A DNA stretch of 64,000 nucleotides, from positions 372,001 to 436,000 of the forward strand of contig CAVWIV010000007.1 of assembly GCA_963755155.1 (NCBI GenBank), in the 5' to 3' direction. Every line of letters starts with the position of its first letter. Position 1 is the stretch's first letter. Below, piece after piece: positions 36,483-44,799 of the stretch. The notes beneath the pieces were generated by a model, which was given only the letters and a program-made list of their open reading frames with translations, ran no database searches and was not told the DNA's origin. Position numbers and translations under genes: made by a program. The DNA is from PALSA-612 sp963755155 (GTDB lineage Bacteria > Actinomycetota > Thermoleophilia > Gaiellales > Gaiellaceae).

Positions 36483-37343
36483 GTGAAGAGCGGCTTCGTC
36501 GCGGTCGCAGGGCGGCCGAACGTCGGGAAGTCCACCCTCGTCAACGCGCTCTGCGGCTCGAAGGTCGTGATCGTCTCCGACAAGCCGCAGACGACCCGCC
36601 GCCGGATCGTCGGCATCGCGAACGGGGAGGACCACCAACTCGTGCTCGTCGATATGCCAGGCTTTCAGCGCCCGCGCGACGCCCTCACCGAGCGCATGCA
36701 GCGCACGGTCGACCGGTCGTTCGACGACGTCGACGCGGTGCTGCTCGTTGTCGACTGCCGCGATCGGATCGGCGCCGGGGACCGGTTCGTCGCCTCGCGG
36801 GTGTTCGCGCTCGACGTGCCTGTCGTGATCGCCGTCAACAAGGTCGACCGCCTGAAGCCCGGGCACATCGCGAGCCAGATGGCCACTGCCGCCGCGCTCG
36901 GAGCGTTCCTAGCGCTGCACCCCGTGAGCGCGAAGACCGGTGACGGCATCGCGGAGCTGCGCGAAGAGCTTGTGGCCCTATTGCCCGACGGGCCTGCCTA
37001 CTACCCCGTGGACGCGCGCACAGATCTTCCGGTGGAAGCGCAGGTCGCCGAGCTCGTGCGCGAGAAGGCGCTCGCGCTGACGCGCGAGGAGGTGCCGCAC
37101 GCGATCACGGTCGAAGTCGACGCTTTGGAAGACACCGTGGTGCGCGCGTCCGTCTACGTGGAGACGCAGTCGCAGAAGCAGATCGTCGTCGGCCAGGGCG
37201 GTCGCGTCGTCCGCGAGATCGGGACGCGCGCACGGCCGGAGATCGAAGCGCTGCTGGGCAGGAACGTATTCCTCGACCTCCAGGTCAAGGTACGTCCCCA
37301 CTGGCGCCGCGACGACGCGATGCTCGAACGGCTCGGGCTCTGA
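36483..37343 (+). CDS. era: GTPase Era
   Basis: 286 residues. G1 GRPNVGKST at 10-18, switch DKPQTTRRRIVGI, G3 DMPGF, G4 NKVD and the C-terminal KH domain (VYVETQSQKQIVVGQGGR, then IGTRARPEIEALLGRNVFLDLQVKV) are complete. Era binds the 3' end of 16S rRNA during 30S maturation. The GTG at 36483 gives VKSGFVAVAGRPNVGKST, aligning with the normal Era start; an in-frame GTG at 36435 is an alternative. It belongs functionally with ybeY, prmA and phoH upstream. Confidence 0.94.
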   Translation: MKSGFVAVAGRPNVGKSTLVNALCGSKVVIVSDKPQTTRRRIVGIANGEDHQLVLVDMPGFQRPRDALTERMQRTVDRSFDDVDAVLLVVDCRDRIGAGDRFVASRVFALDVPVVIAVNKVDRLKPGHIASQMATAAALGAFLALHPVSAKTGDGIAELREELVALLPDGPAYYPVDARTDLPVEAQVAELVREKALALTREEVPHAITVEVDALEDTVVRASVYVETQSQKQIVVGQGGRVVREIGTRARPEIEALLGRNVFLDLQVKVRPHWRRDDAMLERLGL

Positions 37344-37348
37344 GCCCC

Positions 37349-37834
37349 CTAGCTGCCGCCGATGTCGTATCCCTTCGCCTCGATCTCTGACACCGCAGTC
37401 GAAAGCTCCTGGAACTCCTCGATGTCCTGGAACTCCGCGAGGCTCTCCTGGAGCTCGGCCAGGGACGCATTCGCCACCGTGTCGGCGAACTCCCTCAGCT
37501 TCTCCGCCGCGGCAGCCGATTTGTCGACCATCGTCTGGTGCGCGTCGGCGACGTCCTCCGGCGGCGCGATGTCGTCGAGGCTCGCTGACGCCTCGTCGAG
37601 CAGGTCCGCCGCGTCATTGAGGCCCTCGCTCATGGCCTCGACGTCCTGCGGATTGGTGAACGCCTTCTGAAGCTCGTCGGCCGATGCGCTGAGGTCCGTC
37701 TGGAGCGCCTGCATCTGCTCCTCGTAGTCCTCCTTCGACAGCGGCTCGCCACCGCCACCGCCTCCGCCGCCCCCGCAGCCCGCCATCACGACGACGCCGA
37801 GCAGGCAGGCAAGCAGAATCGCTGACTTTCTCAC
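37349..37834 (-). CDS. Small helical lipoprotein of unknown function
   Basis: 161 residues. The signal peptide (ILLACLLGVVVMAGC) ends at a lipobox with lipid-bearing Cys20, followed by nine glycines. The rest is acidic, alanine-rich and helical, likely a coiled coil (residues 35-150), with no recognised domain. The GTG start follows GGGAGGG. It is convergent to era with a 5-base gap. Such lipoproteins are common in actinobacteria, and nothing in the neighbourhood assigns a role. Confidence 0.75.
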   Translation of the reverse strand: MRKSAILLACLLGVVVMAGCGGGGGGGGGEPLSKEDYEEQMQALQTDLSASADELQKAFTNPQDVEAMSEGLNDAADLLDEASASLDDIAPPEDVADAHQTMVDKSAAAAEKLREFADTVANASLAELQESLAEFQDIEEFQELSTAVSEIEAKGYDIGGS

Positions 37835-37926
37835 GTGTCCCTCCCGTCCAGAAGTGGTTGCTGGCGCGGAGCATACGACGCATGCGCGCGGGTCGCCTCG
37901 CGGGTTGCGAGGACTACACTGGGACG

Positions 37927-38862
37927 ATGGCCACGACACCCGTGCTCTCGGGCTTCGAGCTGCCGCTCGAGCCACGGCTGCCTCGTATCGGCTCCGTCGA
38001 CGAGGTGGCGGTAGAGGAGCGCGCAGCGTCGCTCGCGAGCCGCTCGATCAAGCGTGAGTCGAAGCTCTTCGCGCTCGAGCTCGCCATCCGGATGACCGAC
38101 CTCACGACTCTCGAGGGCCAGGACACGCCCGGCAAAGTGGCTGCGATCTGCTCGAAGGCGGTGCGGCCGGATCCCGCCGATGCGACGGTGCCGTCGGTGG
38201 CCGCCGTCTGCGTGTACCCCAATCTCGTCCCCACCGCCGTCGCCCGGCTCGAGGGGACTGGTGTGAAGGTCGCGTCGGTGGCCACCGCGTTTCCGTCCGG
38301 CCAGTCTCCGACCGATGTAAAGGTCCGGGAGACCGAGGAAGTCGTGGCGATGGGCGCCGACGAGGTGGACATGGTCATCGATCGCGGCGCATTCCTCTCG
38401 GGCCGGTACGCGAAGGTGTACGACGAGGTCGTCCGCGTGAAGGAGGCCTGCGGAGACGCCCACCTCAAGGTGATACTCGAGGTCGGCGAGCTGGGCACGT
38501 ACGACAACGTTCGTCGCGCTTCGATCCTTGCGATCGCCGCCGGCGCCGACTTCATCAAGACGTCGACCGGGAAGCTGCCGCAGGCTGCGACGCTGCCGGT
38601 GACGCTCGTGATGCTCGAGGCGATCCGCGACGTGTACGACGAGACCGGCCGGAGGATCGGCATGAAGCCTGCGGGCGGCATCCGCCAGTCGAAGCAGGCC
38701 GTCCAGTACCTCGTCCAGCTCTACGAGACGCTGGGGCCAGACTGGCTCACGCCCGACCTCTACCGGCTCGGCGCGTCCACGCTGCTCAACGACATGCTCA
38801 TGCAGATCCGGAAGGAAAAGACGGGCCGCTACCAAAGCCCTGACTACTTCACCGTTGACTGA
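37927..38862 (+). CDS. deoC: Deoxyribose-phosphate aldolase
   Basis: 311 residues, the long actinobacterial form. The Schiff-base lysine is K211 in DFIKTSTGKLPQAAT. The second active-site lysine lies in GMKPAGGI and DEVDMVIDRGAFLSG is conserved. It splits deoxyribose 5-phosphate to glyceraldehyde 3-phosphate and acetaldehyde. The ATG at 37927 is 6 nt after TACACT (37915-37920). Two aldehyde-dehydrogenase genes follow; the first may oxidise the acetaldehyde formed. Confidence 0.93.
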   Translation: MATTPVLSGFELPLEPRLPRIGSVDEVAVEERAASLASRSIKRESKLFALELAIRMTDLTTLEGQDTPGKVAAICSKAVRPDPADATVPSVAAVCVYPNLVPTAVARLEGTGVKVASVATAFPSGQSPTDVKVRETEEVVAMGADEVDMVIDRGAFLSGRYAKVYDEVVRVKEACGDAHLKVILEVGELGTYDNVRRASILAIAAGADFIKTSTGKLPQAATLPVTLVMLEAIRDVYDETGRRIGMKPAGGIRQSKQAVQYLVQLYETLGPDWLTPDLYRLGASTLLNDMLMQIRKEKTGRYQSPDYFTVD

Positions 38863-40330
38863 GCTCGAGAAGAAGCAGAGCGCCGTTCCCGTCCCGACGG
38901 GATGGGACTACGCGGCGGCGCCCGAGGCGCGTGACATCGTCTCCATCGCGGAGCGGTACGGGCTGTACGTCGGCGGCGAGTGGGTCGAGCCGCGGTCGGG
39001 CGAGTGGTACACGACCATCAACCCGGCGACCGAGGAGCCGCTTGCCGAGGTCGCTCACGCAGGCCCCGAGGACGTGGGCCTGGCCGTCGCCGCTGCGCGC
39101 GGCGCGTTCGACGACGGGTGGTCGGCGCTGCCTGGCGCGGAGCGTGCGAAGTACCTGTTCCGCATCGCGCGCGTGCTCCAGGAGCGCGCCCGGGAGTTCG
39201 CCGTGCTCGAGTCGCTGAACGGCGGGAAGCCGATCCGCGAGTCGCGTGACGTCGACCTGCCGCTCGCCGCCGCGCACTTCTTCTACTACGCGGGCTGGGC
39301 CGACAAGCTCGAGTACGCGTTCCCCAACCGTCGCCCGCGGCCGATCGGCGTCGCCGGCCAGATCATCCCGTGGAACTTCCCGCTGCTCATGCTCGCCTGG
39401 AAGATCGCGCCGGCTCTCGCCACGGGCAACACCGTCGTGCTGAAGCCGGCCGAGACGACGCCGCTCACGGCGCTCCTCTTCTGCGACGTGCTGCGCCAGG
39501 CCGAGCTGCCGCCGGGCGTCGTCAACATCGTCACGGGTGACGGTAGGACGGGGGCCGAGCTCGTGACCGCCGACGTCGACAAGATCGCGTTCACGGGCTC
39601 GACCGACGTCGGCAAGGCGATCCGCCGAGAGGTCGCCGGTACGGATAAGAAGCTCACGCTCGAGCTGGGAGGCAAGGCCGCGAACGTCATCTTCGACGAC
39701 GCCCCGCTCGACCAGGCGGTGGAGGGCATCGTCAACGGCATCTACTTCAACCAGGGCCACGTCTGCTGCGCCGGCTCCCGGCTGCTCGTGCAGGAGTCGG
39801 TGTACGAGGACGTCATCCGGAAGCTGAAGCGGCGCATGGGAAGGTTGCGCGTCGGCGACCCGCTGGACAAGAACACCGACGTCGGCGCCATCAACTCGCG
39901 GCAGCAGCTCGAGAAGATTCAGGAGCTCGTCCGCTCGGGCGAGGAGGAGGGCGCGGAGATCTACCAGCCGCCGTGCCGCCTTCCCGAGCGTGGGTACTGG
40001 TTCGCGCCGGCGGTCTTCACGGAGGTTGCGCAGAGCCACCGGATCGCGCAGGAGGAGATCTTCGGGCCGGTGCTCTCCGTGCTGACGTTCCGAACGCCCG
40101 AGGAGGCGGTCGAGAAGGCGAACAACACGCCGTTCGGGCTCTCGGCAGGCGTGTGGACAGACAAGGGATCGCGAATCCTCTGGATGGCCGAGCGCCTGCG
40201 GGCGGGCGTGATCTGGGCGAACACGTACAACCGCTTCGACCCCGCTTCGCCGTTCGGCGGCTACAAGGAGTCGGGCTTCGGGCGCGAAGGCGGGCTGCAC
40301 GGCCTCGAGCCGTACCTGGAGTTCGAGTGA
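38855..40330 (+). CDS. NAD(P)-dependent aldehyde dehydrogenase
   Basis: 491 residues, a full ALDH. IIPWNFPLLMLAWKIAPALA and FTGST bind the cofactor. The general base Glu270 is in LELGGK, and the catalytic cysteine is in GHVCCAGSR (C304, next to C305). The end FGGYKESGFGREGG is usual. The TTG at 38855 overlaps the deoC stop by 8 bases. Acetaldehyde from DeoC is a plausible substrate; substrate specificity is inferred from context only. Confidence 0.92.
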   Translation: MTELEKKQSAVPVPTGWDYAAAPEARDIVSIAERYGLYVGGEWVEPRSGEWYTTINPATEEPLAEVAHAGPEDVGLAVAAARGAFDDGWSALPGAERAKYLFRIARVLQERAREFAVLESLNGGKPIRESRDVDLPLAAAHFFYYAGWADKLEYAFPNRRPRPIGVAGQIIPWNFPLLMLAWKIAPALATGNTVVLKPAETTPLTALLFCDVLRQAELPPGVVNIVTGDGRTGAELVTADVDKIAFTGSTDVGKAIRREVAGTDKKLTLELGGKAANVIFDDAPLDQAVEGIVNGIYFNQGHVCCAGSRLLVQESVYEDVIRKLKRRMGRLRVGDPLDKNTDVGAINSRQQLEKIQELVRSGEEEGAEIYQPPCRLPERGYWFAPAVFTEVAQSHRIAQEEIFGPVLSVLTFRTPEEAVEKANNTPFGLSAGVWTDKGSRILWMAERLRAGVIWANTYNRFDPASPFGGYKESGFGREGGLHGLEPYLEFE

Positions 40331-40339
40331 CACACATCT

Positions 40340-40383
40340 GGTACAGAGCCGCAACACCTGCGTTCGGGGCTCAGCGATACGAT
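40340..40383 (+). promoter_or_regulatory. 18-nt motif copy C and TACGAT promoter upstream of second ALDH gene
   Basis: GGTACAGAGCCGCAACAC (40340-40357) is followed after 20 nt by TACGAT (40378-40383), the same layout as copy B before era. Transcription would start near 40390 and give a leader of about 40 nt carrying an inverted repeat at 40404-40422. Confidence 0.4.
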
Positions 40384-40403
40384 CGCAGCGGGGAGGAGGC
40401 TCG

Positions 40404-40422
40404 GGACACCTACGAGGTGTCC
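40404..40422 (+). promoter_or_regulatory. Perfect 8-bp inverted repeat in the leader of the second ALDH gene
   Basis: GGACACCTACGAGGTGTCC, two 8-bp arms around ACG, ends 9 bases before the ATG at 40432. It lies downstream of the putative start site and covers part of the ribosome-binding region. It could be a repressor operator or an RNA hairpin that controls translation. Confidence 0.45.
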
Positions 40423-40431
40423 TGAAGGGAC

Positions 40432-41230
40432 ATGGCCAGGCTGCCCGTGAAGAAGACGTACAAGCTCTACGTCGGTGGCGAGTTTCCGCGCTCCGAGTCG
40501 GGGCGCTCGTACGAGGCGGAGGGCCACAATGTCGCACGCGCGTCGCGCAAGGACGTTCGCGACGCCGTTCGCGCGGCCCGGCAGGCATTCGGTGGTTGGG
40601 CCGGCCGCACGGCGTTCAACCGTGGCCAGATCCTTTACCGGGCCGCCGAGATGATGGAGGCCCGCCGTGCCGATCTCGCAGAGGTCTGCACGGGGCCCGA
40701 CGAGGTGGACGCAGCCGTCGATCGCCTCGTCTGGTACGCCGGCTGGGCCGACAAGCTCGCGCAGGCGCTCGGCTCCGCGAACCCGGTGTGCCGGCCCGTA
40801 CTTCAACTTCACCGTGCCGGAGCCGACGGGCGTCGTCGGAATTCTCTGCCCGGACGAGCCGCCGCTCGGGGGGATCGTCACGCGCGTGGCACCGGCGATC
40901 GTCGCGGGCAACACCGTGGTCGCGGTCGCGTCGGAGCGTCACCCGGTCGCGGCGATCGAGCTCGCGGAAGTGCTCGCCACGTCCGACCTTCCCGGCGGGG
41001 TGGTCAACATCCTCACCGGGTGGCAGGCGGAGCTCGCGCCATGGCTCGCCTCGCACATGGACGTGAACGCCATCGACATCACCGGGGCCGACGGCGACCT
41101 CGCCGAGCTCGAGCGCTCGGCGGCCGAGAACGTCAAGCGCGTCGTCCGCGGAGCCGCCGACGGACAGAGCCTGTGGGACATCGCGGCGTTCGTGGAGCTG
41201 AAGACCGTCTGGCACCCGATCGGCCGCTGA
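40432..41230 (+). CDS. Short aldehyde-dehydrogenase-like protein lacking the catalytic domain (one-base frameshift)
   Basis: The two frames join at a surplus T at 40799 to give NPVAGPYFNFT and a product of about 265 residues. It has the ALDH N-terminal and cofactor-binding parts (KLYVGGEFPRSESGRSY, GVVGILCPDEPPLGGIVTRV, ATSDLPGGVVNILTGW) but ends at WHPIGR before the Glu and Cys active-site region. It can hardly be a dehydrogenase by itself; it may pair with the full ALDH next door as a regulatory or structural subunit. The ATG follows AAGGGA. Confidence 0.7.
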
Positions 41231-41256
41231 GCGCACTGTCCGTTTACGCTTCCCGC

Positions 41257-41811
41257 GTGCACGGACGCCGCCGGTTGAGCGAGGCGATCTCCGAGGGGGA
41301 CGCCATCTCGACGCTTGTCCGCGTCACGACGGCCGCCGAAGCCGCCGCCGCGGAGTCCTCGGGCGCCGAGGGTGTGGCGACGTCGGGCGTCGTCACCGAC
41401 GTGCGGGAAGCGACGTCGCTGCCGATCCTCGTCGCGGGCGCCAGTCCCGAGGAGGCGAGCGCGTCGGGTGCGGACGCCTGGCTGCTGGTCGCAGAAGGAG
41501 AGGACGAGCTCGAACCGCGCCATTCGCTCGCGCGCGAGCTCGGACTCGAGTGCGTCGTCGACGTCGCCGACGAGGAGGAGCTGGAGACCGTGCTCGAGCG
41601 AATCGATCCCGAGATCGTGCTGCTGTCCCCACGCGAGGCAGAGGAAGAGGACGCGATCGACCGCGTGCTCGAGCTGCTGCCGGACGTCCCGGCAGGCAAG
41701 CTCGTGCTCGCCGAGCTCCCGGCCGCCTAGGACGACGATCTGCTCGCGCTCGAGCGCGCCGGAGTGGACGCGATCCTCGTGCCCGTCGGCAAGATCCTCG
41801 TCGCCGACTGA
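41257..41811 (+). CDS. TrpC-like TIM-barrel protein with an in-frame amber codon
   Basis: GTG at 41257, 6 nt after TACGCT. The frame resembles the second half of indole-3-glycerol-phosphate synthase: SLPILVAG, ASGADAWLLVAEGED, ARELGLECVVDVADEEELE, then IVLLSP. A TAG at 41728-41730 interrupts it after ELPAA, yet the same frame goes on with DDDLLALERAGVDAILVPVG and stops at TGA 41809-41811. That last part is the usual TrpC ending, so the amber lies inside the gene. A single C-to-A change (TCG to TAG) would explain it. The catalytic residues are not all seen; the function may differ from TrpC. Confidence 0.55.
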
Positions 41812-41851
41812 CACGCTGGCGGCGCGCACTCCGCCGCTACCCTTTTCTCCC

Positions 41852-42484
41852 GTGCGCTACCTCGTCCTCGTTGCGCTCCTCGCTGTCGTCGCGTCCGGTT
41901 GCGGCGGCGAGGGCAGCCAATCCGCGAGCGCCCCGCGTGAGACGGCGGCGACCGCGTCCTGCCCGAAGGCGTGGCAGGCCGGCTGGCAGCGCCTCGCGAA
42001 CGACGTCGGCAGCCCCGTCTACTGCCCCACGTGGATGCCGGCCGAGATCGACGCGAAGATCGACGGCAGGTTCAAGAACGGCCGCTGGGTCGACAAGGAC
42101 AAGTCGTACCTCGTGAGCTTCCTCTGGCTCGACCAGGACGCGGGCGTCTCCCGAGAGGTGCACGTGAACTTCCGCGGCTATCCGGGCCGCACGGCGATCC
42201 CGACGTGTGAGAGCACGCACACGGTGAAGGGGAAGACGATCCGCAAGCCGATTCCATGCTTCTCGGATCCGCAGCCGAAGAAGCGGCAGCTGGGCGACGT
42301 GACGGCCACGGTCTACACGGCGAACCAGGGGATCGACGAGTGGCACGTGCTCTACGCCTGGAAGCGGAACGGCTCGCTTTACACGTTGAGCGAGCACGTC
42401 GTCGCGCCGTACTCGTACAGCCGGGTCGTGAAGAACCTCGATCGGATGACCCGAGGTCTCGTCGCGCTCGAGCCCACCGCCTAG
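41852..42484 (+). CDS. Lipoprotein of unknown function
   Basis: 210 residues. The signal (YLVLVALLAVVASGC) ends at a lipobox with Cys17. The mature part has four further cysteines (SCPKAW, YCPTW, TCESTH, PCFSD), probably two disulfides, and a mixed alpha/beta pattern; no domain is recognised. TACCCT is 8 nt before the GTG. A Tat-exported Dyp-like protein follows 8 bases later, so the two exported proteins may be co-expressed. Confidence 0.75.
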   Translation: MRYLVLVALLAVVASGCGGEGSQSASAPRETAATASCPKAWQAGWQRLANDVGSPVYCPTWMPAEIDAKIDGRFKNGRWVDKDKSYLVSFLWLDQDAGVSREVHVNFRGYPGRTAIPTCESTHTVKGKTIRKPIPCFSDPQPKKRQLGDVTATVYTANQGIDEWHVLYAWKRNGSLYTLSEHVVAPYSYSRVVKNLDRMTRGLVALEPTA

Positions 42485-42492
42485 GAGGCCCC

Positions 42493-43909
42493 ATGCGACT
42501 GACGCGAAGGAGGCTGCTGGGCGGTGCGGCGGCAGGGGCGCTCGCGGCCGCGGGCATCTACGAGCTCGTCGACCAGCTGGCCGGATCGCCGCAGCGCACC
42601 GCGGCCGGCGGGCCGCGTCCGGAGCAGCACCTGCTCGACGGGCTCGTGGTCGTCGTCGACGAGGACGTCGAGGTGCTCGTGCCGCCGCTGCACCACGAGG
42701 TCGTCACCGCGACGCTCCGTACGGGGACGAGCGCGGCCGAGCTGCAGGAGGCACAGGCCGAGCTCGAGGCGGCGCTCCGCACGCTCGACGAGCGGTACGA
42801 GGCGACACCGGCCGGGCTCGGCGTCACGGTGGGCTGGGGCGTCCCGTACTTCCGCCGCTACGTGGCGGCGCAGGCTGCGAGGCACCTGCCGGTCGACCTG
42901 CGGGCAACGGAGGCTGAGGGCAAGCGAGTGCGGGCGCTCGAGGACGCGATCCGCTTCCCCAGCGACCCGCCGGAGACGGTGCTCGACGAGAACGACGTGG
43001 CCGTCCTTCTGCGAAGCGACTCGCTCGACACGATCGCCGACGGCTCGCGTGCGCTGTTCGAGGAGCTCGACGGGATGTTCCGCGTCACCAGCATCCGGCG
43101 CGGCTTCGTCGGCGGCGGCTTCGACGGGTCGCGCAGCCTGCCGAAGAAGATGGCGATGGCCGCCGGCGTCCCCGGGGCCGACCTCATTCCCGACACGTCG
43201 CAGCTCTTTCTCGGTTTCACCTCCACGCAGAAGGCCGGCATGGGCCCCTCGCGCATCGCGAACTTCGAGACGCTCGGCTCACGTCGATCTCGGGCCGGGC
43301 AAGTACTTCGCGCACGGCACGCACATGCACGTCTCGCACCTCTTCGAGAACCTCGAGGCCTGGTACCTGAACTTCGATCACCGCGAGCGGGTCGACACGA
43401 CGTTCCGTCCCGGTCTCGACGTGCCGGTCGAGAAGCTGACTGTGCCGCAGGGTCCTGACGACGTCCAGACCATCCAGGACGTGTCCGCGGACTTCGCGGC
43501 CATGCGACGTATCGGGCACAGCGGCTCGATCCAGCCGTCGTCGCGGCTGGCGGAGGACGTGACCGGCCCCGACGGAACGGTATTCGCGAAGGGCACGGCG
43601 ATCCCTCAGCGCGCGGACTTCAACACGCTCGACAACCCGTTCTTCTGGACGGCCGACAAGGACCGCGACGGGTTCGCGCCGGAGCCGGCCGCCGGCCTGC
43701 ACTTCGTCACCTTCAACCCGTCGAGCGACGACTTCAAGCGGAACCGCCTGGCGATGGACGGCGTGATGCCGGATGGGACGGTGCTCGCGTTCGAGCCGCG
43801 CTCCCGCGGCCAGGGCTTCAACGCCGTGCTGCAGACGACGCACCGCCAGAACTTCCTCGTGCCGCCGCGCGCGCACCGGTCGTTCCCGCTCGCCGAGCTT
43901 CGCGCCTAG
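42493..43909 (+). CDS. Tat-exported Dyp-type peroxidase-like protein (one-base frameshift)
   Basis: About 471 residues after removal of a surplus T at 43279, which gives ETLGHVDLGPGKYF. A twin-arginine signal RLTRRRLLGGAAAGALAAAG starts the protein. DyP-like features are DVAVLLRSDSLDTIADGSRA, GFVGGGFDGS (the GxxDG area) and HMHVSHLFENLEAWYLNF in the place of the distal half. AKGTAIPQRADFNTLDNPFF and the C-terminal end (QTTHRQNFLVPPRAHRSF) belong to a related uncharacterised branch. A haem ligand cannot be fixed, so peroxidase activity is not certain. AGGAG lies 8 nt before the ATG. Confidence 0.68.
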
Positions 43910-44757
43910 CGGCGCAAGATCGGCATCGTCAGGCAGGTCGGCCCGCCGTCGCCCTTGAGCGAGAGCTCCCGGCCTTCGTAGACGAGCACCTCCACGCCGG
44001 CGGCGACGAGCCGGTCGCGGGTCACGGGGTTGCCGTCGAGCGCGAGCGCGACACGCGGCGCGAGCGCGAGCACGTTCGTTCCCATGCTGTCGAACTCGTC
44101 GTCGGGCACCGACACGATCTCGATCCCGCGCTCGGCGAGCAGCTGCGCGAGCGCGACCGGCAGCAGCGGGGGGTACGCGACGACGAGATCGGCCGCGAGC
44201 GGTGAGAGCAGCGACAGCAGGTGCATGACCTCCGTCTCGCCGTGCCAGTGGGGAAGGTCGAAGGTCAGCGTCTCGACGCCCGGGAGGGCCTGCGCGACCG
44301 CTTCGATTCCGGCAGGGCTCGTGCGGTAGCCGCGGCCGGCGAGAAGCGTTGCCTCGTCGAGCCGGATGAGGTCTCCGCCCTCCGCGACGGCGGGCTCGGC
44401 AAGCGTCGCGGACACCGGCACGCCGGCCAGCTCGAGATCCTCGGCCACTGCGGCGGGCTCGGCGCGCCTCCCTGCCTTCCCGGGCCGCATGAGGATCGCG
44501 CCGTGCTCCGTGACGACAGCGGGATCGAACGCGTAGATCGCGTCTGGATCTGTGTCGATCGGGTCGGCGACGACGACGTCGCAGCCTGCTCCCTCGAGGA
44601 TCGCGCAGAAGGCCTCGTGCTCCCGCACGAGCGCCGCGGGGTTCGGCTCCGCACGCCAGCCGTATTCCTCCCAGCGGGCAGCGGCTGCGATGCTCGGCCG
44701 GCGCACGAGCACGCGGCGCAGCGGGTCGACCATCGAGCGGCAGCCGTAGTCCGGCAT
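43906..44757 (-). CDS. Dimethylarginine dimethylaminohydrolase-like amidinohydrolase
   Basis: 283 residues of the arginine-deiminase/amidinotransferase fold. The catalytic triad is recognisable: AEGGDLIRLD, HWHGETEVMH and the terminal nucleophile in DGGPTCLTMPI. MRPGKAGRR and DSMGTNVLALAP are also conserved. DDAH releases citrulline and dimethylamine from methylated arginine; other members act on arginine or related guanidines, so the substrate is open. TAGCGT lies 9 nt before the ATG. It overlaps the convergent Dyp-like gene by 4 bases. Confidence 0.82.
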   Translation of the reverse strand: MPDYGCRSMVDPLRRVLVRRPSIAAAARWEEYGWRAEPNPAALVREHEAFCAILEGAGCDVVVADPIDTDPDAIYAFDPAVVTEHGAILMRPGKAGRRAEPAAVAEDLELAGVPVSATLAEPAVAEGGDLIRLDEATLLAGRGYRTSPAGIEAVAQALPGVETLTFDLPHWHGETEVMHLLSLLSPLAADLVVAYPPLLPVALAQLLAERGIEIVSVPDDEFDSMGTNVLALAPRVALALDGNPVTRDRLVAAGVEVLVYEGRELSLKGDGGPTCLTMPILRR

Positions 44758-44799
44758 GTGGCGAGCACGCTACAGAGCGCGCATACTCCGGGCTGGCTG

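Noticed and set aside
37740..37775. Simple-sequence repeat of GCC/CCG units
   Set aside because: It encodes the glycine run behind the lipid-bearing cysteine of the lipoprotein at 37349-37834.
41728..41730. Pyrrolysine or selenocysteine-type recoding at the amber codon
   Set aside because: No pyl genes or recoding structure is visible, and the family does not use such residues; mutation or base error is favoured.
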